From the NCBI RefSeq assembly GCF_019966545.1, contig NZ_JAIMIC010000005.1, positions 1-64,000 on the forward strand: a stretch of 64,000 bases of DNA. Direction: 5' to 3'. The notes beneath the pieces are model-generated. The model saw only the letters and a list, made by a program, of their open reading frames with translations. It had not been told where the DNA came from and made no database searches. Positions within the stretch are counted from its first letter, which is position 1. Every line of letters begins with the position of its first letter. The translations under genes and the position numbers were made by a program. Below are positions 1-8,419 of the stretch, piece after piece. This DNA comes from Heliomarina baculiformis (lineage in GTDB: Bacteria; Pseudomonadota; Alphaproteobacteria; Rhodobacterales; Rhodobacteraceae).

Positions 1-145
1 GGAAAAGCCCAGTCGCTTTCGAGCGGAAGGTGGCCTAAACGAGCGCCGGGGGCGGCACAAAAACGGGACAGGTCCAATATCATTGGATTTAGGCGCGAGT
101 AACGCTGCTCCCGAAGCCGTTCGACGGCGTAATGAAGCATTCCGC

Positions 146-1386
146 ATGACAGATAAGCTTGCTCCGGCTTCCGGCTCAAAAAAGGCGATGAGGCCAGGTG
201 CGCGGAGCGTGTTCGCCGTTGTCTCCATTTTCTTTCTTTACGAGTTCGTTGCTCGGATTAAGCCTTCGCTGGCATCTGGTGAAATCGCCGAGTGGTTCGG
301 TTTGACCAATGGCGGTTTCGGCACGTTATCGAGCGTCTTCTTCTTGATCTATGCTCCGATGCAGCTCGTCGTCGGGATGGTCCTTGATCGCTAAGGGCCT
401 CGCCGATTTGTCTTTCCCGCGATCTTGGTGTTGTCGGCGGGTGTCGCGCTCTTCGCTGCGACGTCGAACCCATTACTTGCCGGCATAGGACGGCTGCTTA
501 CCGGCCTAGGTGCATCCTTTGCGTTTTTGAGTTCCTTGTATCTTGTATGTCGTAAACCACTGGTTTGCGCCATCTCGCTTTGCCCTGCTGTCTGGCGCAT
601 TGAATGCAATCGGAATGTTTGGAACGGCGATTGGGGCTGTCGTCCTCACAGGCATCATCGAAGCAGCGGGTTGGCGCAACCTAAGTGCTACGGTCGGAGT
701 CGTCCTGTTCTTCGCGGCAGTTTTTCTTTTGCGGGATGCTGAAGAATTAGCAGCGGAAACTCAGCCTTTTTTGGCGCCACTCAAATGCGTCGTTCGGGAA
801 ATGCGTGTCTGGTGAATCGCGATCCTCGGTGCCCTTTACTACATGCCAGTGAATGTGTTTGGAGGGTTGTGGGGCGAAGCCGAACTTACAACTGATCACA
901 ACCCGACAGCGGTGAATGCGGAGACCGCTGTGTCCATGATTTTCTGGGGTATGGCGGCTGGGTCGATGGCTGCGGGCTGGGTGTCCGACCGGCTGGGGAA
1001 CCGGAAGTGGATTGTCGTATCAAATGCCGTCCTCGCAGCCGTTTTCTACAGCGCAGCCATCTACTCTGATAGCGTATCCCCCATTTTCATATCAACAATG
1101 CTCTTCATGGGTGGTCTGATGGGGGGAGCTCAAATGCTCACCTTCGCTATGGAAGGAAGGTCAAGGAAAAGACGTCAGCGGAACTGTGATCGCATTCACC
1201 AACATGATTGGCATCGGAGGAGCGCTTATCTTCCAACCACTTACCGGACTTACAATCGACATGACCGACGGTGTGTTCGGTACCGCTCTACTAATGATCC
1301 CGCTCAGCCTGCTGGCCAGCGCGATCATGGCGCTGGCACTCACTGAAAAGCGACACGCGGACCATTTGCCTGACGCAGGCTATTGA
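146..1386 (+). pseudogene. Degenerate MFS transporter
   Basis: Joining the reading frames gives a major facilitator superfamily transporter with a run of hydrophobic helices, a loop motif of the LDR-x-GPRR type and a second-half WVSDRLGNRK motif. Four lesions break it. There is an in-frame TAA at 392-394 where Tyr is expected before GPRR. A frameshift at 535-548 comes from a 7-bp tandem duplication (CTTGTAT twice). There is an in-frame TGA at 813-815. A second frameshift at 1151-1158 comes from a 4-bp duplication (GGAA twice). Removing each extra copy restores an uninterrupted MFS reading. The ATG at 146 is the likely original start; an upstream TTG at 83 is also in frame. The substrate cannot be named. 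The gene is very probably non-functional. Confidence 0.85.
535..548 (+). repeat. 7-bp tandem duplication causing a frameshift
   Basis: CTTGTAT occurs twice back to back. Deleting one copy joins the upstream SSLY frame to the downstream VVNHWFAP frame of the MFS pseudogene, so this is the mutation that shifted the frame. It is typical of replication slippage. Confidence 0.8.
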
Positions 1387-1746
1387 GTATCCGATTGCTC
1401 TAACCGAGCAACATCAAGGTTGGTTGCCGCGAAATGCCAAGAGAGTTGCAAGTGGCGCCGTCGTCTCGGCAGCTTTGGACTTGGTTTTGAAATCAATGCA
1501 AAAATGCGAAAAATTGTAGCTGCGATCGGAGGTTTATGGCCTAAAAATCCATGCTGAGCAGATGTTGATCGAAGGTGCAACGGATGGCCGCTCTGGGCCA
1601 AGCCGGAGCCTGAATGCAAGCGAAAGATGCCGCGTCGGCGGTTCCAAGGCAGTCTGGTTCTCTCAATGCGTACATTTACAAACAAAGGAAAAGACTCGAC
1701 TCAACTTAGGCGTTAGTTATTCTCGCTACTGCTTGTATGTAAGTTC

Positions 1747-1757
1747 GGGGGGGGGGG
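1747..1757 (+). repeat. Poly-G tract (11 G) before an exported-protein gene
   Basis: Eleven consecutive G residues end 5 bases before the ATG at 1763 and occupy the ribosome-binding position of the SH3-domain protein. The tract can pair with anti-Shine-Dalgarno by G-C and G-U pairing. Homopolymer length changes would alter the strength or spacing of the site. No alternative Shine-Dalgarno sequence lies between the tract and the start codon. Confidence 0.7.
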
Positions 1758-1762
1758 AATTC

Positions 1763-2794
1763 ATGAAGAACTCTTTTTCTGCCTTCCGCCTCGTGAATTT
1801 TGCGAGAATCGTTGCCGCGACGTTGGCACTGTGCGGACCGGCCAAGGCACAGGACAGCGTACCCATCGAGTTCCCACCGGGCGCGAGTGGAACGACGATC
1901 AATGGCTCGATCATCGGCAACGAGTACATCGACTATGTACTCACCGCACGGGCCGGCCAGACCCTTGTTGCCGACCTGAGCGTGATTGGCACAAACGGGA
2001 ATGGCACGGCGATGTTCAACATCGTGCCTGCGGGTCAGGACTACCCGGCGATCTATGCTGGCGATAACGACGACGACAATCGGGCTGAAGTCGTGCTTTC
2101 CGAAAGCGGCGAGTGGGCAATCCGCGTCTACCTGATGGGCAATGACCGCGACACGGGGAAGACCGTGGGTTATTCGATTGACGTTTTGATTCCGCCCGGC
2201 GGCACTGATACCGGATCAGCGGGCGCCTCTATCGCAATGGGTGACATGGTCGTTGTGTCCGGTCTGCAAGGGACGGACTTGCTGAACGTGCGGGCGGGGC
2301 CCGGCACTGGCAACTCTGTTACGGGGCAACTCGCCAATGGAGATAGCGTCCGACGTCTTGGCTGTCAGATGTCGGGATCGACCGAATGGTGTGAGATCGA
2401 GATGATGACCGACATGCGCGAAAGAGGTTGGGTCGCGGCGCGCTATCTTGGTGGCTCGATCAACGAAAGCCGCGAGCCCGCAACGTCAGAGGAACGGGTC
2501 CGTTTCGCGCCGGGCTCATCTGGTGCCGAATACACCGACCAACTTCTGCCCGGAGCGTCGAAGCGTTACGTGCTCGGCGCCCAGAATGGGCAGAGCCTTT
2601 ATTTCAGGCTCTTAGCCAACGGTCCGCTAATATCCTATCAGATATTCAATCCCGACGGGACATTCCTCTTGGAACAAACGGCGTCCAGTCGTGAATACCG
2701 AGGGCAATTCTGGCAGTCGGGCGATCATGTCATCGAGGTCATAAATCGCGATAATGGCGCACAGTCTTTCAACGCGATTTTCAGTATCCAGTGA
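1763..2794 (+). CDS. Exported SH3-domain protein with flanking beta-sandwich repeats
   Basis: The protein has 343 residues. A signal peptide (MKNSFSAF... ending in AKAQ) fixes the start at 1763; the open frame runs further upstream but encodes nothing signal-like. The middle, about residues 150-235, is a bacterial SH3 (SH3_3) domain with the hallmark LLNVRAGPGTGNSV and a closing GWVAARYL. On either side sits a related domain beginning FPPGASG or FAPGSSG, continuing YVLxAxxGQxL and ending in a beta-rich stretch. It resembles pre-peptidase C-terminal or lysozyme-inhibitor-like sandwiches, and the resemblance between the two copies suggests internal duplication. A periplasmic or surface role in wall binding is inferred. 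A lipoprotein gene follows 32 bp downstream, so the two are probably co-transcribed. Confidence 0.75.
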   Translation: MKNSFSAFRLVNFARIVAATLALCGPAKAQDSVPIEFPPGASGTTINGSIIGNEYIDYVLTARAGQTLVADLSVIGTNGNGTAMFNIVPAGQDYPAIYAGDNDDDNRAEVVLSESGEWAIRVYLMGNDRDTGKTVGYSIDVLIPPGGTDTGSAGASIAMGDMVVVSGLQGTDLLNVRAGPGTGNSVTGQLANGDSVRRLGCQMSGSTEWCEIEMMTDMRERGWVAARYLGGSINESREPATSEERVRFAPGSSGAEYTDQLLPGASKRYVLGAQNGQSLYFRLLANGPLISYQIFNPDGTFLLEQTASSREYRGQFWQSGDHVIEVINRDNGAQSFNAIFSIQ

Positions 2795-2826
2795 AGCTCA
2801 TTTCATTGGCACAAAGGGGGAATAAC

Positions 2827-3138
2827 ATGAAGAAAACCACACTCGCGGTCAGCGCTATCGCCGCCCTTGCTCTCAGCGGTTGCATCGAAGATACGGGCGA
2901 CGAGGTAGCATCCGGCGTGGGCACACCTGCTGTAGGCAGCGCCTCCGATCTTTCAGCGTTCGAAGGTGCCCGTGCAGGTCAGGCCGAAGGGGGTATCCGT
3001 GCCTTGGGCTATGAAGCGATCCGCAGCGAAGGACTGACGACTTACTGGTTCAACCGATCGACTGGCGCGTGCGCGCGCGTGACCACATCGGAAGGTCGGT
3101 ACTCCGATATAACGGAGCTTCCGTCTGAAGACTGCTGA
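2827..3138 (+). CDS. Small lipoprotein
   Basis: The protein has 103 residues. The N-terminus has Lys-Lys, a hydrophobic stretch and the lipobox LALSGC, so it is exported and lipid-anchored at Cys19. A Shine-Dalgarno-like AAAGGGGG lies about 7 bases before the ATG at 2827, favouring it over an upstream GTG at 2791. The C-terminal half (ALGYEAIRSEGLTTYWFN followed by a short Cys-containing stretch) has two cysteines, at TGAC and at the C-terminus, that could form a disulfide. No named family was recognised. It follows the SH3 protein closely, and the two probably act together in the envelope. Confidence 0.75.
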   Translation: MKKTTLAVSAIAALALSGCIEDTGDEVASGVGTPAVGSASDLSAFEGARAGQAEGGIRALGYEAIRSEGLTTYWFNRSTGACARVTTSEGRYSDITELPSEDC

Positions 3139-3148
3139 CGCAAGGTCC

Positions 3149-3427
3149 GTGGCACGCCTTTGCAGGTGGGTGGTGGCGATCTACGTGGCTCTCTGGGGTA
3201 TGGCAGTCATCATCCTGATCATTGGTACTTTCGGATTGTTCGGTCAGGAGGAGGACCCCCTTTCTGGCGTATTTCTCCTGCCGCTCGGTCTTCCGTGGAT
3301 ACTTTGGACCCACGATACTTCCGACACATTTCGCCCGATTATGGCCGTGCTCGCACCGCTTATAAACGTTGTCATCTTGAACTTTTTATGTCGGACGCTG
3401 ACGCGGGAACCGATACTGAAAAAATAG
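3149..3427 (+). CDS. Small two-helix membrane protein
   Basis: The protein has 92 residues and starts at GTG 3149, just after the lipoprotein stop. It contains two or three hydrophobic segments: about residues 7-30, 40-53 and 63-80, the last ending in LNFLCRTLTREPILKK. No domain was recognised. The short distance to the lipoprotein gene suggests co-transcription. The predicted start has no strong Shine-Dalgarno sequence, so translational coupling is possible. It may be a decaying gene like its neighbours. Confidence 0.45.
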   Translation: MARLCRWVVAIYVALWGMAVIILIIGTFGLFGQEEDPLSGVFLLPLGLPWILWTHDTSDTFRPIMAVLAPLINVVILNFLCRTLTREPILKK

Positions 3428-3500
3428 GACTTGGAAACATGCAATATGACCTAGCCCACGCTCTCGTCTCCGGTGCGGTGATCCTCCCACTATAATCGGC

Positions 3501-3617
3501 ATGCAAAAAGCCGGCTATTATGTGCGCCACAAAGATGGCGGCCCGCTGTGGAGTTGGCCGCTTTTCTTGGCGATCCTTGTAGTGATGTTTCTTTTGAACA
3601 TCATCTGGCCATTTTAG
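3501..3617 (+). CDS. Putative 38-aa membrane peptide, perhaps a broken gene
   Basis: ATG at 3501 opens a 38-codon frame: a charged N-terminus (MQKAGYYVRHKDGG) followed by one transmembrane helix (PLFLAILVVMFLLNIIWPF). There is no Shine-Dalgarno sequence before it. A better-placed start at 3439 (MQYDLAHALVSGAVILPL, then stop) lies in another frame. Joining the two across about 3485-3495 would give one protein of about 60 residues, so this may be a frameshifted gene. It was not matched to any family. Confidence 0.3.
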   Translation: MQKAGYYVRHKDGGPLWSWPLFLAILVVMFLLNIIWPF

Positions 3618-4002
3618 ACCGGGAAACAAATATAGGGGAACCAACGACGGACAAGTGGTTCCAGGTATCATTGCCTTGGTCGTTTATCTTGTTCTTAAGT
3701 ATCTAATTGATCTACGGCATGTGGCCGAAAAACGGTAGTGGGTTTCGAGTGTACTCTTACTTGTCGGAACAGGGCAGCTGTCGCTTGCATGATGGAATGC
3801 GGCTTTCAGCTGTTATCTTTATCAAAGGACGCCGTCGGCAACGTTAGAGACACCCGCATAATCCAACTCAAAAGGAAAAATCAGACATTTTCACCGTTCG
3901 GTTCTCGAACCCTAACTCACGCAAATAAGCGGAAATCAATGGGTCTTGACCCTAGTCGGCGACGCTGAAAGCATGCGGCATGGATCCCTGTTTACCACAT
4001 CT
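3618..4002. other. Intergenic region, no clear gene
   Basis: This 385-base gap separates the small membrane ORFs from the convergent sensor kinase gene. It holds a 27-codon GTG-started frame at 3655-3738 that encodes a single hydrophobic helix followed by RHVAEKR, too short and too poorly initiated to call. The longer open frame at 3738-3968 has no family features. No terminator hairpin was recognised. Confidence 0.4.
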
Positions 4003-5136
4003 CTAGGATGCCTGCGCAGGTTGTCCGAGGAGAGGGAATACCATCGCGCTTGGACTACCAAGCGTGAAGCAGACCCGCAGACCGCCGCCGGGAGCAGTCT
4101 CGCACCAGATCTTGCCCCCGTGCCGGGTCACGATCTTGGCGCAGGTGGCCAGCCCCAGTCCGGATCCGGGAACTTCGTCATGCGTGTGTAAGCGTCTGAA
4201 AGGCAGGAAAACCTCCGTCTGAAGTGCCTCGGGAATCCCGATGCCGTTGTCGGTCACCGTGAAAATCGTTGATCCATCACTGCCGGTTTCGAAGCCGACG
4301 CGAATTACTGGTGCCTCCGGACAGAACTTGATTGCATTTGCAATGAGGTTCTGAAGCAACTGGCGGATCTCGGCCCCGCTGCACATGGCCTGCGGCATTG
4401 CTTTAATGTCTATCTTTGCGTCACGTTCCGCCACGATAGGGCCAAGAGAGCGCACCACGTCTCGCACGAGCTCTGCCATCTCTTGCCGTTCGAAGGCCGC
4501 GGTTTCGCCGAACCCAATGTGCGCGGTCAACGCCTCGATCAGTTTCATCTGACGGAGGGCGCAGGTCTGGATGTCCCGCAGGGACGTCCTGGTTTCAGCC
4601 TCGGGCACTGCTCCGAGATCATCTTCAGCGGCTTTGGCCAGCCACGATATGTTCCGGATCGGGGCCTTGAAGTCATGCACCAGCATGTGCGCGAAAACCT
4701 GCATTTCGCCGTTCTGGGCGTCCACCTTGCGACGCAGGCGCCTGACACGGATCGCGTTCAAGGCACTGCGGCGCAGGGCCTGACCCGTGATGCGCGCCTT
4801 GCTGATGTAATCCTCGGATCCGCCGTGGATGGCCGAGACGGCGACTTGCTCGTCTCCGCTGCCGGTCGCCACGATAATTGCAGCTTCGGGAAAAGTTTCC
4901 CGGAGCGTGCCAATGTTGCCAATGCCGTCGCCGTCAGGGAGTTGGTTGTCGAGCACGATCAGGTCGACATGCTGACCATGATGGTCTTCGGCACCGGACA
5001 GTGCGGTCGCTTCCAAGAGGTCGAAATCCAATCCGCTGTCGGTCAGGGATCTGCGGACCAGCCGGCGATCACCAATTTCATCGTCGATCACGAGGACCGT
5101 AATGCGGCCTTGCGGCATGTTTTCATCTTTTAACAT
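4003..5136 (-). CDS. Receiver-histidine kinase protein
   Basis: The protein has 377 residues. A complete CheY-like receiver (about 12-130) comes first: acidic pocket D18/D19, phosphoacceptor D63 in LDNQLPDG, T91 and K113. It is followed by a dimerisation/histidine segment with H154 in the HDFKAPIR box, resembling the phytochrome-associated HWE/HisKA group, and then an ATPase domain with an N box (NLIANAIKF) and the glycine motifs GIGIP and GSGLGL. There is no membrane segment, so it is cytosolic. Receiver-before-kinase order is the reverse of common hybrid kinases; such proteins can be switched by phosphorylation of their own receiver. It is the last gene of a run with the receiver at 5149 (12 bp away) and the membrane kinase at 5662. 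Confidence 0.9.
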   Translation of the reverse strand: MLKDENMPQGRITVLVIDDEIGDRRLVRRSLTDSGLDFDLLEATALSGAEDHHGQHVDLIVLDNQLPDGDGIGNIGTLRETFPEAAIIVATGSGDEQVAVSAIHGGSEDYISKARITGQALRRSALNAIRVRRLRRKVDAQNGEMQVFAHMLVHDFKAPIRNISWLAKAAEDDLGAVPEAETRTSLRDIQTCALRQMKLIEALTAHIGFGETAAFERQEMAELVRDVVRSLGPIVAERDAKIDIKAMPQAMCSGAEIRQLLQNLIANAIKFCPEAPVIRVGFETGSDGSTIFTVTDNGIGIPEALQTEVFLPFRRLHTHDEVPGSGLGLATCAKIVTRHGGKIWCETAPGGGLRVCFTLGSPSAMVFPLLGQPAQAS

Positions 5137-5148
5137 GTCGTCCCACCG

Positions 5149-5613
5149 TCAGCTCGCTGCTGTTCCGATGTGTGGAAGCTCCACAACACGCCAGTAGCTC
5201 TCGAGTGTGTTGACAAGGAGGAGGAAATCTTCGCCCGCGCGCTCCTTGACGATGTAGCCAGCCACGTGGCTGTCGTAAGCCCGTTCGATGTCGTGACTGT
5301 CTTCGGAGGTGGTCAGCATGAACACGGTCAGCTCGTGCAAGTCGCTGTCCGCGCGGATTGCCTCGACAAACTCGTGCCCGTTCATCCGGGGCATGTTGAT
5401 GTCGACCAGTGCCACGACCGGCTCGCGGATGTCCTCAGCCAGCCTCTTACGCAGCATTTCAAGCCCCTCGAGCCCATCCTTAACGCGGACGATGTGGTTG
5501 AGAATACGCGATTTTCGGAAGGCGCGCAGCACGGCCTTGGCCTCGCCATCGTCATCCTCCAACAGCAAGATGGTGAGGGTTTTCAGATCCTCTTTGTTCC
5601 ACGTTAAGGGCAT
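5149..5613 (-). CDS. Stand-alone response regulator (Rcp1/CheY-like)
   Basis: The protein has 154 residues and is a single receiver domain. It shows the acidic pocket E19/D20/D21, phosphoacceptor D71 in LVDINMPRMNG, the conserved Thr in MLTTS and Lys in YIVKE. No output domain follows. The ATG at 5613 is preceded by AGGA about 8 bases away and is preferred over an upstream GTG at 5640. The LLLEDDDGEAKAV start and the inserted loop around RKRLAEDIREPVV are typical of Rcp1-type regulators that partner phytochrome-like kinases. It lies between two kinases, both with HDxxAP-type histidine boxes, and probably exchanges phosphate with them. Confidence 0.92.
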   Translation of the reverse strand: MPLTWNKEDLKTLTILLLEDDDGEAKAVLRAFRKSRILNHIVRVKDGLEGLEMLRKRLAEDIREPVVALVDINMPRMNGHEFVEAIRADSDLHELTVFMLTTSEDSHDIERAYDSHVAGYIVKERAGEDFLLLVNTLESYWRVVELPHIGTAAS

Positions 5614-5661
5614 TTCTTTAATCCTCGTTTTACGGGGCACTTTCGATTGGGCAGCTTCGGG

Positions 5662-7911
5662 CTATGGTGACGGGACGGGCCATGTGAAGGCAAAGCTGCT
5701 GCCCTCTCCGGGGGTGGATTTCAGGTCGATCTTGCCGCCCGCGATTGCGACGATCTTATTGACGAAGGCCAGCCCCATCCCTGATCCTTCGACCTCGTCA
5801 CGGGCGCGCAAAGTCTGGAACATGCCGAAGATACGTTCGTGAAATTCCTTCGCGATGCCGGGACCGTCGTCCGTTACCGAGAAACGGGCCACCCCATCGT
5901 CCGTCCAACCGAGATCCATGACGACTGTTCCCATGGGTTGGTCGTGGTGTTTGACCGCATTTGATACCAGGTTCAGCAACACGGTCTGCAGGGGGATTTT
6001 CTGCATAACCATTCCGGTGAAGCCTTCGCTGGCGGTAATGGTGAAACCATCGGGCGCGTCAATCAACTCTACAATCTCTTCCAGCATCTCGTCGCCGGTA
6101 ATGGTCCGGTCGTCATTGGCTTCGCGCCCGATGCGCGAATGTGCCAGAAGGTCGGTCAACAGCTGGTCCATGCGGTCGATCCGGCTGCGCATCAGGTTGA
6201 TGTTCTCCACCGTCTCATCGTCGAGTTGATCGCCCAAGTCTTCCTCGATCCAGCGCGACGCGTTGCGGATCACCCGCAGCGGCGCGCGCAGGTCATGCGA
6301 GGCGACATAGGCGAACTGGTCCAATTCCGCGTTGGACCGGCGTAGACGTTCCACGGCAACCTCCAGCTCTGCCTTTTGCGCACGCTCGGCGCTGATATCG
6401 CGGATCACCGCAAGAAACTGGTCTCGGCCATCGGTGGCGAAGCGCGAGATGTGGATCTCAAGCGGGAGGGTGCTGCCGTCCCTGTGCAGCCCATAGACCA
6501 TCCGGTCCTGCGCCATCCGACGGGCCGACGCCTTGTCCATGTCATTTACAAACGCCCCATGGCGGGCACGGGCGGCGGCGGGCATAAGACAGTCCACCGA
6601 CTTGCCTAGCAACTCGCCCTCGGGATAGCCAAAGAGCGCCTCGACCGCCGGGTTGGCATGGAGGATGATGCCATCCTGATCTGCGGTCAGTAGCCCTTCG
6701 GCGCAGTTGATCCAGACAGCCTCGTGGTGATGCGCCTCGACGATGAGGCGATCGACCAGCGCCTCGAAACTGCGCGCTAAGCTGCCGATCTCGTCGTCGC
6801 GATCATAGCTGAACCGTACGCGCTTCAGCGGGGCGCGTTGAGCGCTGGCGTGCGCCGAGAGTTCGGATAGCGGGCGTAGGAACCGTCGGGTCAGTGTCGC
6901 CGCCAGAACTACGGTCAGCAGGCAGGCGAGGAGGGACACGCCAGCCGCGCGCCAAATCGCTCGCCGCACCGGTGCAAATAGCGCGTCGCGCTCTCGGGAA
7001 GCCACGAAGTACAAAGAAAACGGCCCATTCGGCCCAGGAAGTGCGACCCGCACCACGCCATGTCCCTCTTCGGGGTCCAGTGAAAAGCCCTCCTGCGGCA
7101 TCCCTCCAGCAAAGGCGACCGGCGCGAAGTCCCGCATCTCCGGCAAGTGCATGGTTGGGGTCTGCTCCCCGGGCGCATAGCTCAGGTAGCTCCCGCTCAG
7201 GCTTACCACGTTCATTCGGTCACCGGGCGCAAGGTCCGTGACCGTCGCCGCAAAGAGGCGCTCGGCAAAGGCATTGATGACCACAGCCGCCTCGATCTGC
7301 CCGCCCGGTCCGGCCATCGGCAGCACGTAGCGCAGCATGGCAGGAGCATCCGGTGCGACGCGACCATTCTCGCGGTTCAGGCTTACGCGCCCGACATAAC
7401 CTTCGGTGGGGGGCGTCCCGGTCAGCAGCGGCTGCATATAGGGTTCCGCGCTCTTTGCCTGCAGCGCGTCCACTGGCACCGCCCGTGGTCCCTCCGGCCC
7501 GGCATCCACCCGAGCTAGTTCGAGCCCGTCGTCGGCGAGACCGATCAGCCGAACCTGTGCGTAGGGCGACCGCGCCTGCAGGACACCAGTCAGAACCTGC
7601 TCCAGGGCGGTCCGGCGCTCAGTGATGTCGGCACCGGCCGTGCCGGACGTCACGTCGCGCAGAAGCCGCTCTGCCTGGGGCATTGCCGCAACAAGCCGGG
7701 CGTCTTTCCGCATGTCCTCGACCCGGTCGATAACCTGCACCGCCGAGACGCGCGCCGCGTTGGTCAATTCAGCCTTTGCTCGGTCAATAAGTTCGGACCT
7801 TAGAGACAAAAGCTGCAACGCGCTCAGCCCGCCCGCCAGCGCCAGCGCGAGACCCATGAAAAGCACGACAAGTCGTGTGCCGAAAGACGCGGTGGTGAAG
7901 TTGCGGTACAT
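5662..7911 (-). CDS. Membrane sensor histidine kinase (periplasmic sensor, HAMP, PAS)
   Basis: The protein has 749 residues. A first helix (about 12-35) is followed by a periplasmic region of roughly 280 residues resembling a double-Cache sensor, then a second helix (SLLACLLTVVLAATLT). Next come a HAMP linker, a PAS domain ending in DISAERAQK, the histidine box FAYVASHDLRAPLR and an ATPase domain with NLVSNAVKHH, DGPGI and GSGMGL motifs. The ATG at 7911 has GGAG 7 bases upstream and is preferred over an in-frame codon at 7929. The HDLRAP box groups it with Rcp-type systems, matching the receiver gene 48 bp downstream. The ligand is unknown. Confidence 0.92.
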   Translation of the reverse strand: MYRNFTTASFGTRLVVLFMGLALALAGGLSALQLLSLRSELIDRAKAELTNAARVSAVQVIDRVEDMRKDARLVAAMPQAERLLRDVTSGTAGADITERRTALEQVLTGVLQARSPYAQVRLIGLADDGLELARVDAGPEGPRAVPVDALQAKSAEPYMQPLLTGTPPTEGYVGRVSLNRENGRVAPDAPAMLRYVLPMAGPGGQIEAAVVINAFAERLFAATVTDLAPGDRMNVVSLSGSYLSYAPGEQTPTMHLPEMRDFAPVAFAGGMPQEGFSLDPEEGHGVVRVALPGPNGPFSLYFVASRERDALFAPVRRAIWRAAGVSLLACLLTVVLAATLTRRFLRPLSELSAHASAQRAPLKRVRFSYDRDDEIGSLARSFEALVDRLIVEAHHHEAVWINCAEGLLTADQDGIILHANPAVEALFGYPEGELLGKSVDCLMPAAARARHGAFVNDMDKASARRMAQDRMVYGLHRDGSTLPLEIHISRFATDGRDQFLAVIRDISAERAQKAELEVAVERLRRSNAELDQFAYVASHDLRAPLRVIRNASRWIEEDLGDQLDDETVENINLMRSRIDRMDQLLTDLLAHSRIGREANDDRTITGDEMLEEIVELIDAPDGFTITASEGFTGMVMQKIPLQTVLLNLVSNAVKHHDQPMGTVVMDLGWTDDGVARFSVTDDGPGIAKEFHERIFGMFQTLRARDEVEGSGMGLAFVNKIVAIAGGKIDLKSTPGEGSSFAFTWPVPSP

Positions 7912-8419
7912 CCGAAGGCTCCAGGTCAAGCAGGCTGTGGGCGTTCAGCCCATAAGCTTTCCAGCCCGACCGGACATTCAGATGGTTTCCTTAACGCGGG
8001 GTTAAATGCGCTGAGGCTGATGCATCACTGAAGCTATTTCACAAGCTGCGAAAGCTGATCTGGATTCCCCACGTTGCGAACTGTGAATGTTTCGGAAGGC
8101 TAGGAGCCGATCATCCGCTGTGTTTGGCGTAAAGAGCCGGTCACGCACCCGGGCTCATGCTGAGCGCCCAAGCTTTGCCAAAGTCAGTTCCTGCGCATTG
8201 AGGTCATTTCACCAGCGCGCAGCATTCTTCAACATGGGATGGGCCCCGACCTTCTCCGCGCCACCTGCGAAGGACCTTTTAGCGTCGAAATCAAAGGGTC
8301 TAAGACTTAGTAAGCCAGAAGTACCTCGCCTCTCTGGCAATTGCGGATGTCTTAACGCGCCTGAGTGGCGTTCACCTTTTCAAAGCGGAGAAAAGCCGTA
8401 TTCAGCGGGGCAATCGTAA
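7912..8419. other. Intergenic region of about 500 bases
   Basis: The region lies between the ends of two minus-strand kinase genes and should hold the promoter of the 5.7-7.9 kb operon. A plus-strand open frame at 8087-8419 has the Arg/Ser-rich composition of a chance frame and no motif. No tRNA, hairpin terminator or repeat was recognised. Confidence 0.4.

Noticed and set aside
3738-3968. 76-codon frame
   Set aside because: No start signal, no recognisable product and in a decaying region.
4003-7911. Phytochrome system
   Set aside because: The kinases and receiver resemble phytochrome partners, but no PAS-GAF-PHY chromophore module with a conserved cysteine is present.
8087-8419. 110-codon frame between two kinase genes
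   Set aside because: Arg/Ser-rich with no domain; typical of non-coding sequence.
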